Counted from the first letter of the stretch, positions 25,827-35,352 are shown. The stretch: 64,000 nucleotides of DNA from Desulfofalx alkaliphila DSM 12257 (GCF_000711975.1 NZ_JONT01000008.1:62001-126000); one strand, 5' to 3'. Numbers and translations: made by a program. Notes: generated from the sequence alone by a model not told the origin.

Positions 25827-25851
25827 AAGGGGCGATAGTCGCCCCTTTTTT
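25827..25851. terminator. rho-independent terminator
   Basis: AAGGGGCGA-TAG-TCGCCCCTT with a T-run. It lies between the oxidoreductase operon and the convergent SASP gene and touches the SASP stop. Confidence 0.88.
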
Positions 25852-26014
25852 AACTCATCATGGCCTCAGCCTTTGCCAGCGCTAATTTTACAAAATAACC
25901 GCATTCCCTTGAAGTTAAATTGCCATAGTCCGAATTCTCACCGATGATTTTGTGCTCAATTCCCATTTCCCTGGCCAGCATATGTTTCATTTCAGATGAC
26001 ATTATCTTTCCCAT
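25850..26014 (-). CDS. small acid-soluble spore protein, alpha/beta type
   Basis: A 54-residue protein. The N-terminal SSEMKHMLAREMG and the later YGNLTSRECG, then V-K, A-L and A-K-A-E near the end follow the alpha/beta-type SASP pattern (M-x-E-L-A-x-E-L/M-G ... G-x-L-T-S-R-E/D-x-G ... V-K ... A-E). These proteins coat spore DNA and protect it from UV and heat. The start follows AAGGAG by 8 bases on the minus strand. It is a divergent, clostridial-type member and sits alone between a terminator and a divergent peptidase gene. Confidence 0.72.
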   Translation of the reverse strand: MGKIMSSEMKHMLAREMGIEHKIIGENSDYGNLTSRECGYFVKLALAKAEAMMS

Positions 26015-26260
26015 GCTGTCAACTCCTTTTTATTTTTTTATTATTATCACAAATAAAGGGGTATAATATATTACTATTTATTTGGTTTAAAATATAATGA
26101 ATGGCATGTTTGTTAAAACCGTTGAATTAAGCAATAAATAGTGTTAACATTTTCCTGATGATAAACCTTTAAAGACCGCCGGTGTTGGTTTTGTTTATAT
26201 CTTACTTTACAGGGTTATGTTAGTATATATGATTCTTAATTTTTTACAGGGGTGATGTTT

Positions 26261-27388
26261 TTGATTAATAGGGAGAGATTGGTTGAAGAATTTTTACAAT
26301 TGGTACAAATTGACAGCCCGTCCGGCGATGAATGGGAAATTGCTGCAATTTTAAAAGGAAAGCTGGAAAGTTTGTCTTGTGAAGTTTATGAGGATGATGC
26401 CGGTAAAGAAGTGGGAGCCAGTGCCGGAAACCTAATTGCAAAATTGCCCGGCAGCGGCAAGGGGCCGCTCTTGCTGTTCAGCGCCCACATGGATACAGTG
26501 GAGCCCGGTAGGGGTATTAAGCCGCTAATTAAAGACGGCGTAATATACTCTTCGGGGGACACAGTGTTGGGTGCAGACGATAAGGCGGGGATAGCGGCGA
26601 TACTGGAGGCGGTGAGGGTGATCCAAGAGAAGAAGATTGCCCATGGAGGACTGGAAATAGTATTCAGTATTTGGGAAGAGGGCGGCCTTAGGGGGGTTAA
26701 AGCCCTGGACTACAGCAAATTAAATGCAAAAATGGGCTATGTTCTTGACAGTGACGGTGAACCAGGAACCATAATCACTTCGGCTCCCATGCAAAATTCC
26801 TTGGTGGCAACATTTAAGGGCAGGGCTGCCCATGCGGGGCAAAGCCCCGAGAAAGGAATAAACTCCATTCAGGTGGCTTCCAGGGCCATAGCAAGGATGA
26901 AGCTGGGCAGAATAGACGAAGACACCACAGCCAACATTGGTATTATCCGGGGTGGCAAGGCGACAAATATTGTGCCGGAGGTTACGGTAATAGAGGGTGA
27001 AGCCCGCAGTAAAAGTCCGGATAAATTAGAAGCCCAAACTAAACACATGTGTGAAGTGATGCAGCAGGAGGCAGATGCCGCCGGAGCGGAAGTTGATATA
27101 AGAGTGGATAAAGAATATGACTTAATTAACATAGACCACCGGCATCAGGTGGTCCAATATGCTGTCAGTGCCGCCCGTAATTTAGGGTTAGAGCCGCAGT
27201 ATAAACACACAGGCGGTGGCAGCGATGCTAACGTATTAAACGGCAAGGGTATTTACTGTACAATACTGGGCATAGGCATGAATCAAGTTCACACCACCCA
27301 AGAAAACATTGCCATAGATGACCTCTGTAAGGTGGCTGCAATGGTGGTGGAAATAGTGAAGGTAGCTAATATGGAGGCAGGCCATTGA
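26261..27388 (+). CDS. M20 family peptidase (tripeptidase T-like)
   Basis: A 375-residue zinc peptidase of the M20 family, closest to PepT-like tripeptidases. FSAHMDTVEPG gives the first metal ligand, GADDKAGIAAILEA the bridging aspartate, and WEEGGLRG the catalytic and metal-binding glutamates; a dimerisation domain (about 180-290) and GGGSDANVLN near the C-terminus complete it. It cleaves short peptides in the cytoplasm. I chose the TTG at 26261, following AGGGG; a GTG at 26252 lies in the site. Its stop overlaps the DUF3866 start, so they are coupled. Confidence 0.82.
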   Translation: MINRERLVEEFLQLVQIDSPSGDEWEIAAILKGKLESLSCEVYEDDAGKEVGASAGNLIAKLPGSGKGPLLLFSAHMDTVEPGRGIKPLIKDGVIYSSGDTVLGADDKAGIAAILEAVRVIQEKKIAHGGLEIVFSIWEEGGLRGVKALDYSKLNAKMGYVLDSDGEPGTIITSAPMQNSLVATFKGRAAHAGQSPEKGINSIQVASRAIARMKLGRIDEDTTANIGIIRGGKATNIVPEVTVIEGEARSKSPDKLEAQTKHMCEVMQQEADAAGAEVDIRVDKEYDLINIDHRHQVVQYAVSAARNLGLEPQYKHTGGGSDANVLNGKGIYCTILGIGMNQVHTTQENIAIDDLCKVAAMVVEIVKVANMEAGH

Positions 27389-28467
27389 TACGCATTAGGC
27401 AAGGTAAGGTAATAAAAGAACTTAGCCACAGGCCCGGGGTGGATGAGGTGCTGGTGGAAGTTGACGGTGTACAAGAAAGGGCTGTAAACTACCATCATCT
27501 TACCGGGCCGGTGCGTGTGGGAGACACCGTTGTGCTTAATACCACTGCGGTGCATAAAAGGCTGGGCACCGGCGGAAACCATTTTCTTATGGCCAACCTT
27601 TCTACAGAAAGCCATGACTGCCGGGAAGCCGGCCACATTATGAAATTAAGGTATACTCCCTGCCAGGTAAAGGTGCTGGCAGTTGAGGAAGAAGATAGCG
27701 AACACAGCCAAGTCATGCGCCAGGCCAGCTCATTGGAGAAAATGCCGGTGGTGGCAGCCACCTTGCACAGCATGCTCCCTGCGGTGGCAGCTGCCATTAA
27801 ATCAGTGGATACTAAATTACGGGTTGCCTATGTGATGACTGACGGTGCTGCGCTGCCAATTTCCTTTAGCAAGTTAGTGAAGTTACTAAAGGATAAAAAC
27901 TTAATTGACTCCACTATTACCAGCGGCCATGCCTTCGGCGGAGACTATGAGGCGGTAAACATTTACAGCGCCTTGTTGGCTGCCAAGGCGGTGGCAAAGG
28001 CAGATGTGGCGGTTGTTGCCATGGGGCCTGGTATTGTGGGCACGGGATCAAAATACGGTTATACGGGCTTGGAACAGGGCCAGGTGGTAAATGCGGTTTA
28101 CTCACTGGATGGCCGAGCCCTTGCTGTTCCTCGGATAAGCTTTGCAGACCCCCGGCCCAGGCACCGCGGGCTGAGCCACCATACCGTTACCGCTTTAGGC
28201 AAGGTGGCCCTGGCCCCCTGCACGGTAACGGTGCCTAAATTAGAAAAGGAACGGGCCCAGCTCTTGCAACAGCAGCTGCAGGACAGCGGTATCTTAGAGA
28301 AACACCGGGTGGTCTACCTTGAGGCGTCAAAGGGTATTGACGCCCTAAAGGCTGCCGGGATAAAGGTAACCACCATGGGGCGAACCCTGGAGCAGGACAG
28401 GGAATTCTTTCTTTCGGCTGCCGCAGCCGGCTTAAAGGCCGCGCAAATGGTTCATCAACAAAACTAA
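27385..28467 (+). CDS. DUF3866 family protein
   Basis: A 360-residue protein of the DUF3866 family. The N-terminal 90 residues are a beta-barrel-like domain, and the remainder has a Rossmann-like region with conserved glycines (SGHAFGGDYEAVN and GPGIVGTGSKYGYTG). The function is unknown; the family is found in sporulating Firmicutes and in Actinobacteria. The TTG start overlaps the preceding stop and follows GGAGG by 7 bases. The gene ends in a 4-base overlap with the convergent mciZ gene. Confidence 0.82.
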   Translation: MIRIRQGKVIKELSHRPGVDEVLVEVDGVQERAVNYHHLTGPVRVGDTVVLNTTAVHKRLGTGGNHFLMANLSTESHDCREAGHIMKLRYTPCQVKVLAVEEEDSEHSQVMRQASSLEKMPVVAATLHSMLPAVAAAIKSVDTKLRVAYVMTDGAALPISFSKLVKLLKDKNLIDSTITSGHAFGGDYEAVNIYSALLAAKAVAKADVAVVAMGPGIVGTGSKYGYTGLEQGQVVNAVYSLDGRALAVPRISFADPRPRHRGLSHHTVTALGKVALAPCTVTVPKLEKERAQLLQQQLQDSGILEKHRVVYLEASKGIDALKAAGIKVTTMGRTLEQDREFFLSAAAAGLKAAQMVHQQN

Positions 28468-28601
28468 CTAAGCTTAGCATTAATTAAGTCTTTTACGCTC
28501 TGATAGGCCTTAGCATATTCAGCAATAATGCGGCGGACGTCTTTTACTTTACCAAGAAAATAGACGCTGTTTTTATAAATATAAATTTGGGCAGGCTCCA
28601 T
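28464..28601 (-). CDS. mciZ: MciZ-like FtsZ inhibitor peptide
   Basis: A 45-residue peptide, too short for most gene finders. Its core matches Bacillus subtilis MciZ: a short strand, then the L/V-G-K turn (here FLGKVKDVRR), E-Y and V-K-D at the same spacing. MciZ is made in the mother cell during sporulation and caps FtsZ filaments to stop new Z rings. The start follows AAGGAG by 6 bases. Its neighbours are spoIIM, yqzK and xerD, matching the Bacillus gene neighbourhood in part. A CATATACT box on the minus strand upstream resembles a sigma-E -10, though its -35 spacing is poor. The assignment rests on this short match. Confidence 0.7.
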   Translation of the reverse strand: MEPAQIYIYKNSVYFLGKVKDVRRIIAEYAKAYQSVKDLINAKLS

Positions 28602-28759
28602 AGATAACTCCTTTCAAACATTAGATATTAGAAACGGTTTAACCCTAGTATATGAAAGAGGCTTTAATATTAGTAAAAAATAATTGTCCACCTCTATTGG
28701 GCGCGCTAAAATGTACCCTAGACACAGGCGCCCTATGGGGTGCCATTGGAGGAAGATAG

Positions 28760-29419
28760 ATGATTCCTACCGTTACCATGACAGTTAACGCCAGCGGGGC
28801 GGCAGCTGCGGCCAAAAACGGGCAGGTGGTGGTGATAGTTGATATTATCGATATGTCCACCACCTGTGAGTCGGCCATAGATGCAGGGGTTCTTGCTGTA
28901 TACGGCTCTGCCCCTGATAACGCCAATTGTCCGGTAAAAACCAATCCGAAGCAGATAGGTTTAATTGCAGGGAAAAGGGCGGTGGAGGAAAGAACCGATC
29001 TGGTGTTGGTGTCTGAGCCCAGGGTGGGCAGCGATGCCGAGAGAATGCAAAATATCACCAAGCTGCTTGATGGAATAAAAGAATCAGGAGCCAAGGTGGG
29101 TGCTGTTTTACCCAATCTGGGTGCTGAAACCAGCAAACTGGCAGATTTAAAGGGGCGGGTCCTGGTTGCGGCCACAGGCACAGGCGGAGTTGCCTATGAT
29201 GCTGCGGTGGCTGCCGGTGCGCCGGCAGTATTAACAGCCACCGTTGCCCGCACCTTGCATAAAAAAGGCCCAGATCCTGCTGCGGCCGGTGCTGAAAGGG
29301 CCATATCCCTTGCTAAATCGCTGGATTGCGGTATTGCTGTGGTGGCCGCATCGGCTAATTCCCTGGAAGACATACTGGCTGCTGAGTACTTAACAAGAAT
29401 AATTGTCTCTAAGTTCTAG
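28760..29419 (+). CDS. ComB-like (2-phosphosulfolactate phosphatase fold) protein
   Basis: A 219-residue protein. VVVIVDIIDMSTTCESAIDAG near the start and NSLEDILAAEYL near the end resemble the ComB family, whose founding members are 2-phosphosulfolactate phosphatases of coenzyme M synthesis. The resemblance is moderate: the D-V-L-R-A-T-T motif of true ComB is altered to D-I-I-D-M-S-T-T. It may therefore be a non-catalytic or different-substrate relative. GGAGG precedes the ATG. It lies upstream of spoIIM. Confidence 0.55.
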   Translation: MIPTVTMTVNASGAAAAAKNGQVVVIVDIIDMSTTCESAIDAGVLAVYGSAPDNANCPVKTNPKQIGLIAGKRAVEERTDLVLVSEPRVGSDAERMQNITKLLDGIKESGAKVGAVLPNLGAETSKLADLKGRVLVAATGTGGVAYDAAVAAGAPAVLTATVARTLHKKGPDPAAAGAERAISLAKSLDCGIAVVAASANSLEDILAAEYLTRIIVSKF

Positions 29420-29538
29420 TGGGCTATGCCCGTGAGGAAGAGCCAACTATGAAAATACTATTTTCAAACTAAAAGTTCTATAGTTTAGCCCTCTGCGCAT
29501 AACATGTATGGACAGGTATATGCACAGGGGGCGTTTCT

Positions 29539-30171
29539 ATGTCCGGAAGCTTTTGCAAGGTGTCGCTTGCCTCATTGCGCGCCAATTGGCTGCTCTTTGG
29601 CCTGGTTATGCTGGTTTTCAGCGCAGGCTCTTGTTTAGGTGTACTGGGGGTAGACTTTTTAAAAACCGAACAAGCCAAGGAGTTAAGTGATTATTTAGAG
29701 AGCTTTATAAAGCAGACAAATGCCCTGCAAATTGACTCCAAGCAAACGGTAAAGCTGGGTATTGCCAACAATGTTGCGGTGCTGGCAATTATATATTTTG
29801 CGGGACTGACGGTATTAGGCCTACCCCTGGTGTTGGCCTTGATATTTGTCAGGGGCTTTGCCTTGGGTTTTGCCTTTGCCTTTTTAACCAAACAAAGGGC
29901 TTGGGAAGGTGCATTGTTGGCCGCTGCTTCCATGTTGCCCCACAACATTTTTTTCATTCCGGCCCTAATCATTGGGGCCATGTCATCCATTGCATTCTCA
30001 ATACTGTTAGTAAAGAGGTACTTTAATAGCAGGTTAGCTGTCTGGCCGGCTTTTTTGGGTTACACCCTATTAATGACTGCCCTTTGTACTGTGGCAGTGG
30101 GGGCAGCATTTGTGGAGGCATATATAACACCTTGGTTTATTAAAGGCTCGGCAATGCTCTTTAGGGGTTAA
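29539..30171 (+). CDS. spoIIM: stage II sporulation protein M
   Basis: A 210-residue membrane protein with five or so helices, of the SpoIIM/DUF95 family; GLPLVLALIFVRGFALGFA and LPHNIFFIPALI are characteristic. SpoIIM recruits SpoIIP and SpoIID in the mother-cell septum to thin peptidoglycan during engulfment. The start follows AGGGGGC. It is followed 14 bases later by yqzK, then xerD, matching the Bacillus order around spoIIM. Confidence 0.9.
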   Translation: MSGSFCKVSLASLRANWLLFGLVMLVFSAGSCLGVLGVDFLKTEQAKELSDYLESFIKQTNALQIDSKQTVKLGIANNVAVLAIIYFAGLTVLGLPLVLALIFVRGFALGFAFAFLTKQRAWEGALLAAASMLPHNIFFIPALIIGAMSSIAFSILLVKRYFNSRLAVWPAFLGYTLLMTALCTVAVGAAFVEAYITPWFIKGSAMLFRG

Positions 30172-30185
30172 GAGGGGGCTTTACA

Positions 30186-30464
30186 ATGATTATTGTGGTA
30201 ATGCATAAATTGAAAAGGCGGCTGCTACAGGCGCTGCGCTTAATGTTTGTACTGGCAATTTTAATACTTTTGCTTGTTCAACTTTTAAATGTAATAAAAT
30301 CGACGGCTGTACCCGGGGACATAAAAAATGAACAACCCGGCGGTATGCCGGTGAGGATAGAAAACATTTTACCCGTTCATAGGCATGACGATAACTGTCA
30401 AGGGCAGGGTGACCTTATAGATAAACTAAAGGACTATTACAGGGGTTCAAAATCAGGCAACTGA
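30186..30464 (+). CDS. yqzK: YqzK-like (DUF4227) membrane protein
   Basis: A 92-residue protein with one membrane helix (about residues 18-38, LMFVLAILILLLVQLLNV) and a polar C-terminal region. Size, topology and position between spoIIM and xerD match YqzK of Bacillus. The function is unknown. It appears to share a transcript with spoIIM. Confidence 0.7.
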   Translation: MIIVVMHKLKRRLLQALRLMFVLAILILLLVQLLNVIKSTAVPGDIKNEQPGGMPVRIENILPVHRHDDNCQGQGDLIDKLKDYYRGSKSGN

Positions 30465-30571
30465 CAAGGATTTATAAAAACAGTGTGGAATTAATTACTA
30501 ACCGCCATACCCGGTGGCATAAGCTTTTAGTTTATATATTATGTTAAGTTTTTCTTGAAGGGGGTTTTTGG

Positions 30572-31462
30572 GTGGACAAGACTATTAATGTATTTATTCA
30601 GTATTTAGCGGTGGAGAGGGGTCTGGCAAAAAATACCCTGGCATCATACCAATTGGACTTAAAACAGTATACTAAATACCTAGGCCAGCAGGGTATCACT
30701 ACACTTACAGCCACCTCAAAGAAAGATGTTATTGGCTATTTAATGCAGCTGCAGAAGTCCGGCCGTGCCCCAGCCACCATTTCCCGCAGGTTGGCGGCAT
30801 TAAAGGCGCTCTACAAATTTATGCTCAATGAAGGCATTATAGCATTAGACCCCACCGTCAATCTGGAATCACCGCGATTAAGCCAAAAACTGCCCCGTGT
30901 CTTAACCTTTCAGGAAGTAGAAAAACTGTTAAATCAACCGCAAATGGCCCAGCCGGCGGGTCAGCGGGATAAGGCTATGCTGGAGCTTTTGTATGCCACA
31001 GGCATAAGAGTAACCGAACTGGTATCCCTTGATGTTGAACATGTAAACTTAGAGCTTGGATATGTCAGATGCTTAGGCAAAGGTTCTAAAGAAAGAATTG
31101 TACCCCTGGGCTCGGTTGCCACAAAGCATGTCCAAGAATACCTAACCCAGGGCAGGGTAAAATTAACTAAGGGTAAAAAAACTGAGAAAGCCTTATTTGT
31201 TAATCAACACGGTAGAAGGCTTACCCGCCAGGGTTTTTGGAAAATAATAAAGAAATATGCCCGGGAAGGGAGAATAGGAAAAGAGATTACCCCCCATACC
31301 CTGCGCCATTCCTTTGCCACACACCTGCTGGAAAACGGTGCCGATTTGCGTTCGGTACAAGAGATGTTGGGACATGCCGATATAACCACAACGCAAATAT
31401 ATACACACCTTACCCGCAGTAGGCTAAAAGAGGTGTATTCTCAGACACACCCAAGGGCTTAA
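30572..31462 (+). CDS. xerD: tyrosine recombinase XerD
   Basis: A 296-residue tyrosine recombinase with an N-terminal SAM-like core-binding domain (1-100) and a catalytic domain. The catalytic residues are visible: R in ATGIRVTEL, K in GKGSKERIVP, H-x-x-R in HTLRHS, H in LGHAD and the nucleophile Y in IYTHL. XerD acts with XerC at dif to resolve chromosome dimers. The context, between yqzK and deoB, is the conserved sporulation-linked locus, so it is the housekeeping enzyme rather than a phage integrase. GTG start after GGGGG. Confidence 0.93.
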   Translation: MDKTINVFIQYLAVERGLAKNTLASYQLDLKQYTKYLGQQGITTLTATSKKDVIGYLMQLQKSGRAPATISRRLAALKALYKFMLNEGIIALDPTVNLESPRLSQKLPRVLTFQEVEKLLNQPQMAQPAGQRDKAMLELLYATGIRVTELVSLDVEHVNLELGYVRCLGKGSKERIVPLGSVATKHVQEYLTQGRVKLTKGKKTEKALFVNQHGRRLTRQGFWKIIKKYAREGRIGKEITPHTLRHSFATHLLENGADLRSVQEMLGHADITTTQIYTHLTRSRLKEVYSQTHPRA

Positions 31463-31516
31463 TGAATTATGATTTATTAATTTTAAATTACCAATTGCAT
31501 AAGGGGTGTAGTGTAT

Positions 31517-32707
31517 ATGTCCAATTATGGTATTAATCGCATTACCTTAATTATTTTAGACAGCGTAGGCATCGGTGAATTGCCCGATGCCCATGAATAC
31601 GGGGATGAAGGCAGCAATACCTTGGTCAATGTAGCAAAGGCAGTTGGCGGGCTGAATTTACCGAACATGGCTAAGATTGGACTGGGCAATATCTTAGAAA
31701 TACCCGGTGTTGCCCCGGAGCCTTCGCCGATAGGCGGTTATGGCAAGATGAACGAACGGTCACCCGGCAAGGATACCACCACTGGGCATTGGGAATTGGC
31801 AGGCATAATTTTAGACCGGCCCTTTCCGGTCTTTCCCAATGGTTTTCCCACTGAATTGATAGAGGAATACCAAAGACGTATTGGTCGTAAGGTACTTGGA
31901 AATAAGGCAGCTTCCGGAACTGCAATTATAGAAGAATTGGGTCAGCAGCATATGCAAACCGGCAGTCCCATTGTGTACACATCTGCTGACAGTGTGTTTC
32001 AAGTGGCTGCCCATGAGAATGTAATTCAACTTGACGAACTATATAGAATTTGTGAAATAGCCCGGGAGATGTTGACCGGTGATTATGCGGTGGGCAGGGT
32101 GATTGCCCGGCCCTTTGTGGGGCAGCCCGGCAAATTTAAAAGAACCGCCAACCGTCATGATTACTCCTTACCCCCGGTAAAACCCACTGTTTTGGACAGG
32201 TTGGTGGAAAAAAATATTAATGTTTGGGCTGTGGGAAAAATTGAAGATATCTTTGCCGGCAGGGGTATTACAAAATCCATGAGAACAAAAAGCAATGTGG
32301 AGGGCATAAATACCACCATCGAGTGTTTACGGCAAAATGAGAGGGGTATAATTTTTACTAACTTGGTGGAATACGACCAAAACTATGGTCACCGCAAGGA
32401 CCCCCAGGGCTATGCCAAAGCGCTGGAGGAATTTGACCAAAGGTTGCCGGAAATTATGGCAACACTAAAAAATGATGATTTGCTGATAATAACGGCAGAT
32501 CACGGTTGTGACCCCACCACCGCAGGCACTGACCACTCCCGGGAATATGTGCCGCTGTTGGTTTACAGCCCCCAAGCCCAAAAAGGAATAGACTTGGGAG
32601 TAAGAACGACATTTGCCGATGTGGCAGCCACCATTGCAGACCTATTTAACTTAAATGCAGAGGTGGGTGTCAGCTTTGCAGCCGAGGTGTTGGAGCGTGA
32701 TAAATAA
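31517..32707 (+). CDS. deoB: phosphopentomutase
   Basis: A 396-residue alkaline-phosphatase-superfamily enzyme that interconverts (deoxy)ribose 1- and 5-phosphate. [12 protein letters not shown] near the start and [17 protein letters not shown] near the C-terminus hold the two-manganese site; [11 protein letters not shown] contains the phospho-threonine. The ATG at 31517 is preferred over a GTG at 31511. It is coupled to the nucleoside phosphorylase (one-base overlap, TAATG), so the two salvage deoxynucleosides. Confidence 0.95.
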   Translation: MSNYGINRITLIILDSVGIGELPDAHEYGDEGSNTLVNVAKAVGGLNLPNMAKIGLGNILEIPGVAPEPSPIGGYGKMNERSPGKDTTTGHWELAGIILDRPFPVFPNGFPTELIEEYQRRIGRKVLGNKAASGTAIIEELGQQHMQTGSPIVYTSADSVFQVAAHENVIQLDELYRICEIAREMLTGDYAVGRVIARPFVGQPGKFKRTANRHDYSLPPVKPTVLDRLVEKNINVWAVGKIEDIFAGRGITKSMRTKSNVEGINTTIECLRQNERGIIFTNLVEYDQNYGHRKDPQGYAKALEEFDQRLPEIMATLKNDDLLIITADHGCDPTTAGTDHSREYVPLLVYSPQAQKGIDLGVRTTFADVAATIADLFNLNAEVGVSFAAEVLERDK

Positions 32708-34023
32708 TGCGCATGTATGATTTAATTAAGAAAAAGCGTTTAGGTGAAGAACTGACCACCGAAGAAATAAAATTCATCATTGAGGGTTACACCGCCGATA
32801 CCATTCCCGATTATCAAGTATCTGCCTGGCTAATGGCGGTATTCTTTCAGGGCTTGACCCCCCGGGAGACAGCCGATTTAACAATGGCCATGGCACAGTC
32901 CGGCGAGGTGCTTGATTTAAGCGAAATACCGGGCCCTAAGGTGGACAAGCACAGCACCGGCGGTGTGGGAGATAAAACCACCCTGGTGTTGGCTCCGCTG
33001 GTTGCAGCGGCCGGAGTACCGGTGGCCAAAATGTCCGGCCGTGGGCTGGGTCACACCGGCGGCACCATCGACAAGTTAGAGTCCATTAGAGGTTTTAATG
33101 TTGCAATTGACCGTAAGAGTTTTATAGAACAGCTAAAGACCACCAAAGTGGCAGTGGTGGCACAAACGGGAGAGTTAGCCCCGGCAGACAAAAAACTCTA
33201 TGCATTAAGGGATGTTACAGCCACTGTGGACAACATTCCGTTAATTAGCTCGAGCATTATGAGTAAAAAAATAGCCGCCGGCGCCCAATCAATAGTGCTC
33301 GATGTGAAGGTGGGCAGCGGTGCCTTTATGCGCAGCCTGGAAGATGCCTTTGCTTTGGCCAGGACCATGGTGGAAATTGGCAACAATGTGGGCCGAAACA
33401 CTGTGGCACTGGTAACTGATATGGATCAACCACTGGGTTTTGCAGTGGGCAACGCCCTTGAAGTGGCAGAAGCTATCGACACCTTAAAAGGCCAAGGGCC
33501 CACCGATTTACGCACACTCTGCCTTGAGTTGGGTGCCTGGATGATTACCCTGGCCGGTGTAACAAAAAGCGCGGCAGAGGGCAAAAGCTATTTAGCCAAT
33601 CTGCTTGATGATGGAACTGCATTAAGCAAGTTTAAAGAGTTTTTAGCGGCCCAAGGGGGAGATGTTGAACTGGTTGAAGATTCGGAGCTTTTGCCCCAGG
33701 CGAAACATAAGCTGGATCTGCTTGCCCCCCGCAGCGGCTATGTCCAAGCCATAGCCGCCGATGAAGTGGGTACAGTGGCCATGCTTTTAGGTGCAGGCAG
33801 AGTTACCAAGGAAGACTGTATTGATGCCGCTGCCGGTTTAATACTGCATAAAAAAATGGGCGACCCGGTAAAAATCGGGGACAGGCTGGCCTCCCTTTAT
33901 ACCAACAATGAAGACAGATTGGCACAGGCCAAAGAAATATTAATGAACAGTTTTAAGATCGGTGAGCAGCAGCCGCCTGCCAAAAAACTAATTCATGGCC
34001 TGATAACGGTGGAAAATATTTAA
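32707..34023 (+). CDS. pdp: pyrimidine-nucleoside phosphorylase
   Basis: A 438-residue thymidine/pyrimidine-nucleoside phosphorylase. It begins [11 protein letters not shown], contains DKHSTGGVGDKTTLVLAP (about residues 80-97) and KMSGRGLGHTGGTIDKLES, the substrate- and phosphate-binding segments, and has the extended C-terminal domain. It splits thymidine or uridine with phosphate. In Bacillus the gene sits in the same deoB-pdp-dacF order. Confidence 0.95.
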   Translation: MRMYDLIKKKRLGEELTTEEIKFIIEGYTADTIPDYQVSAWLMAVFFQGLTPRETADLTMAMAQSGEVLDLSEIPGPKVDKHSTGGVGDKTTLVLAPLVAAAGVPVAKMSGRGLGHTGGTIDKLESIRGFNVAIDRKSFIEQLKTTKVAVVAQTGELAPADKKLYALRDVTATVDNIPLISSSIMSKKIAAGAQSIVLDVKVGSGAFMRSLEDAFALARTMVEIGNNVGRNTVALVTDMDQPLGFAVGNALEVAEAIDTLKGQGPTDLRTLCLELGAWMITLAGVTKSAAEGKSYLANLLDDGTALSKFKEFLAAQGGDVELVEDSELLPQAKHKLDLLAPRSGYVQAIAADEVGTVAMLLGAGRVTKEDCIDAAAGLILHKKMGDPVKIGDRLASLYTNNEDRLAQAKEILMNSFKIGEQQPPAKKLIHGLITVENI

Positions 34024-34104
34024 CAAAATATGCTAAACATTAACTGGGCCCCATTGAAACATAATAATTGGAAGTAGAAAGAAGATTCCAAAGGGGGAAG
34101 GTTA

Positions 34105-35277
34105 ATGTTAAAAAGAGCTATTTCAATAGTAGTAACAGTATCGCTATTGACCGGTTTAATGATTTCTGCTGCCTGGGCGCAGCCGGAACAGCGGGCCGAA
34201 AGTAAGCCGCCATTGGAAACCACTGCGGAAGCCGCCTTTCTGATGGATTATCATTCCGGGTTAGTGATATTCAGCAAAAATCCGGACAAGCCCTTACCCA
34301 TGGCCAGTGTTACAAAATTAATGACTATGCTGCTGGCCTGTGAGGCAGAAGCCAAGGGTCAGGTTAAATTAAGTGACATTGTTACAGCCAGTGAGTATGC
34401 CGCCGGCATGGGCGGCTCGCAGATATATCTTGAACCCGGTGAGGAACTTACATTTGAAGAATTGCTTATTTCCATCGCCACCGGGTCAGCCAATGATGCC
34501 AGTGTGGCAGTGGGTGAACACCTGGCCGGAAGTACAGAGGCCTTTGTGCAAATGATGAATGAAAGGGCCAAAGAGCTGGGATGTAAAAATACTAACTTTG
34601 TTAACCCAACGGGCCTGCCTGCCGAAAACCACTACACCAGCGCCAGGGATATGGCCCTTGTCATGCGTGAGGCATTAAAATACCCCTTGTTTAGAAAAAT
34701 TTCAAGTATTTACGAGTATGATTTACGCGGTGGGGATTTTAAACTTTGGAATACCAATAAATTACTAAAGTGGTACCAGGGCTGCGATGCCGGTAAAACC
34801 GGATGGACCAATGAGGCCAAGTATTGTTTGGCGGCTTCTGCAGAACGGGACAAGCTGCGCCTGATATCTGTGGTATTGGGAACTGAAGAACCCAGAAGCC
34901 ATTTTAGAGAGACAATGAAACTTTTCAACTATGGATTTGCCCGCTACCAGGCGGTGGTGCTGGCAGAGCAAGGTGAAAAAATTCAATCTGTGGAAGTTGA
35001 TAAGGCAATGGCAGATACCGTTGATGTGGTGCCGGCAAAACGGATTTCCGTGGTTGTGCCCCGGGGCCAGGATAAAGGTATTAAAGGGGAGGTTCAGCTG
35101 CTGCCGACCCTGGTGGCCCCCATTGAAAAGGGACAGGTGGTGGGCACCTACCTTGTTACCCAAGAAGGGGATGAGTTATTGAGAGTAGATTTAGTTGCGG
35201 CAACAGATGTAGGCAAAGCATCACCTTTCCAGCTGATGGGCAAGGTGATAAACGAAGTATTTACAATGGATAAATAA
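34105..35277 (+). CDS. dacF: D-alanyl-D-alanine carboxypeptidase DacF
   Basis: A 390-residue penicillin-binding protein with a Sec signal peptide (residues 1-25, ending in AWA). The three active-site motifs are S68-x-x-K71 (ASVTKL), S128-x-N (GSAN) and KTG (GKTGWT); the C-terminal beta domain is also present. It trims peptidoglycan stem peptides, in forespores under Bacillus sigma-F control. It is the last gene before the inserted chemoreceptor, ahead of a terminator, so here it is not in the spoIIA operon. Confidence 0.9.
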   Translation: MLKRAISIVVTVSLLTGLMISAAWAQPEQRAESKPPLETTAEAAFLMDYHSGLVIFSKNPDKPLPMASVTKLMTMLLACEAEAKGQVKLSDIVTASEYAAGMGGSQIYLEPGEELTFEELLISIATGSANDASVAVGEHLAGSTEAFVQMMNERAKELGCKNTNFVNPTGLPAENHYTSARDMALVMREALKYPLFRKISSIYEYDLRGGDFKLWNTNKLLKWYQGCDAGKTGWTNEAKYCLAASAERDKLRLISVVLGTEEPRSHFRETMKLFNYGFARYQAVVLAEQGEKIQSVEVDKAMADTVDVVPAKRISVVVPRGQDKGIKGEVQLLPTLVAPIEKGQVVGTYLVTQEGDELLRVDLVAATDVGKASPFQLMGKVINEVFTMDK

Positions 35278-35283
35278 ACATTA

Positions 35284-35320
35284 AACCCAGTGCCCTTTTT
35301 AGTAGGCACTGGGTTATTTA
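35284..35320 (+). terminator. rho-independent terminator
   Basis: AACCCAGTGCC pairs perfectly with GGCACTGGGTT (11 bp) 7 bases after dacF. Confidence 0.75.
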
Positions 35321-35352
35321 TATGCCGGGAGAGCATACAAAGTTTTAGCCTT

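Noticed and set aside
25850-26014. Reading the short minus-strand frame as chance
   Set aside because: The SASP-like pattern and AAGGAG at 8 bases make it a gene; the chance reading was set aside.
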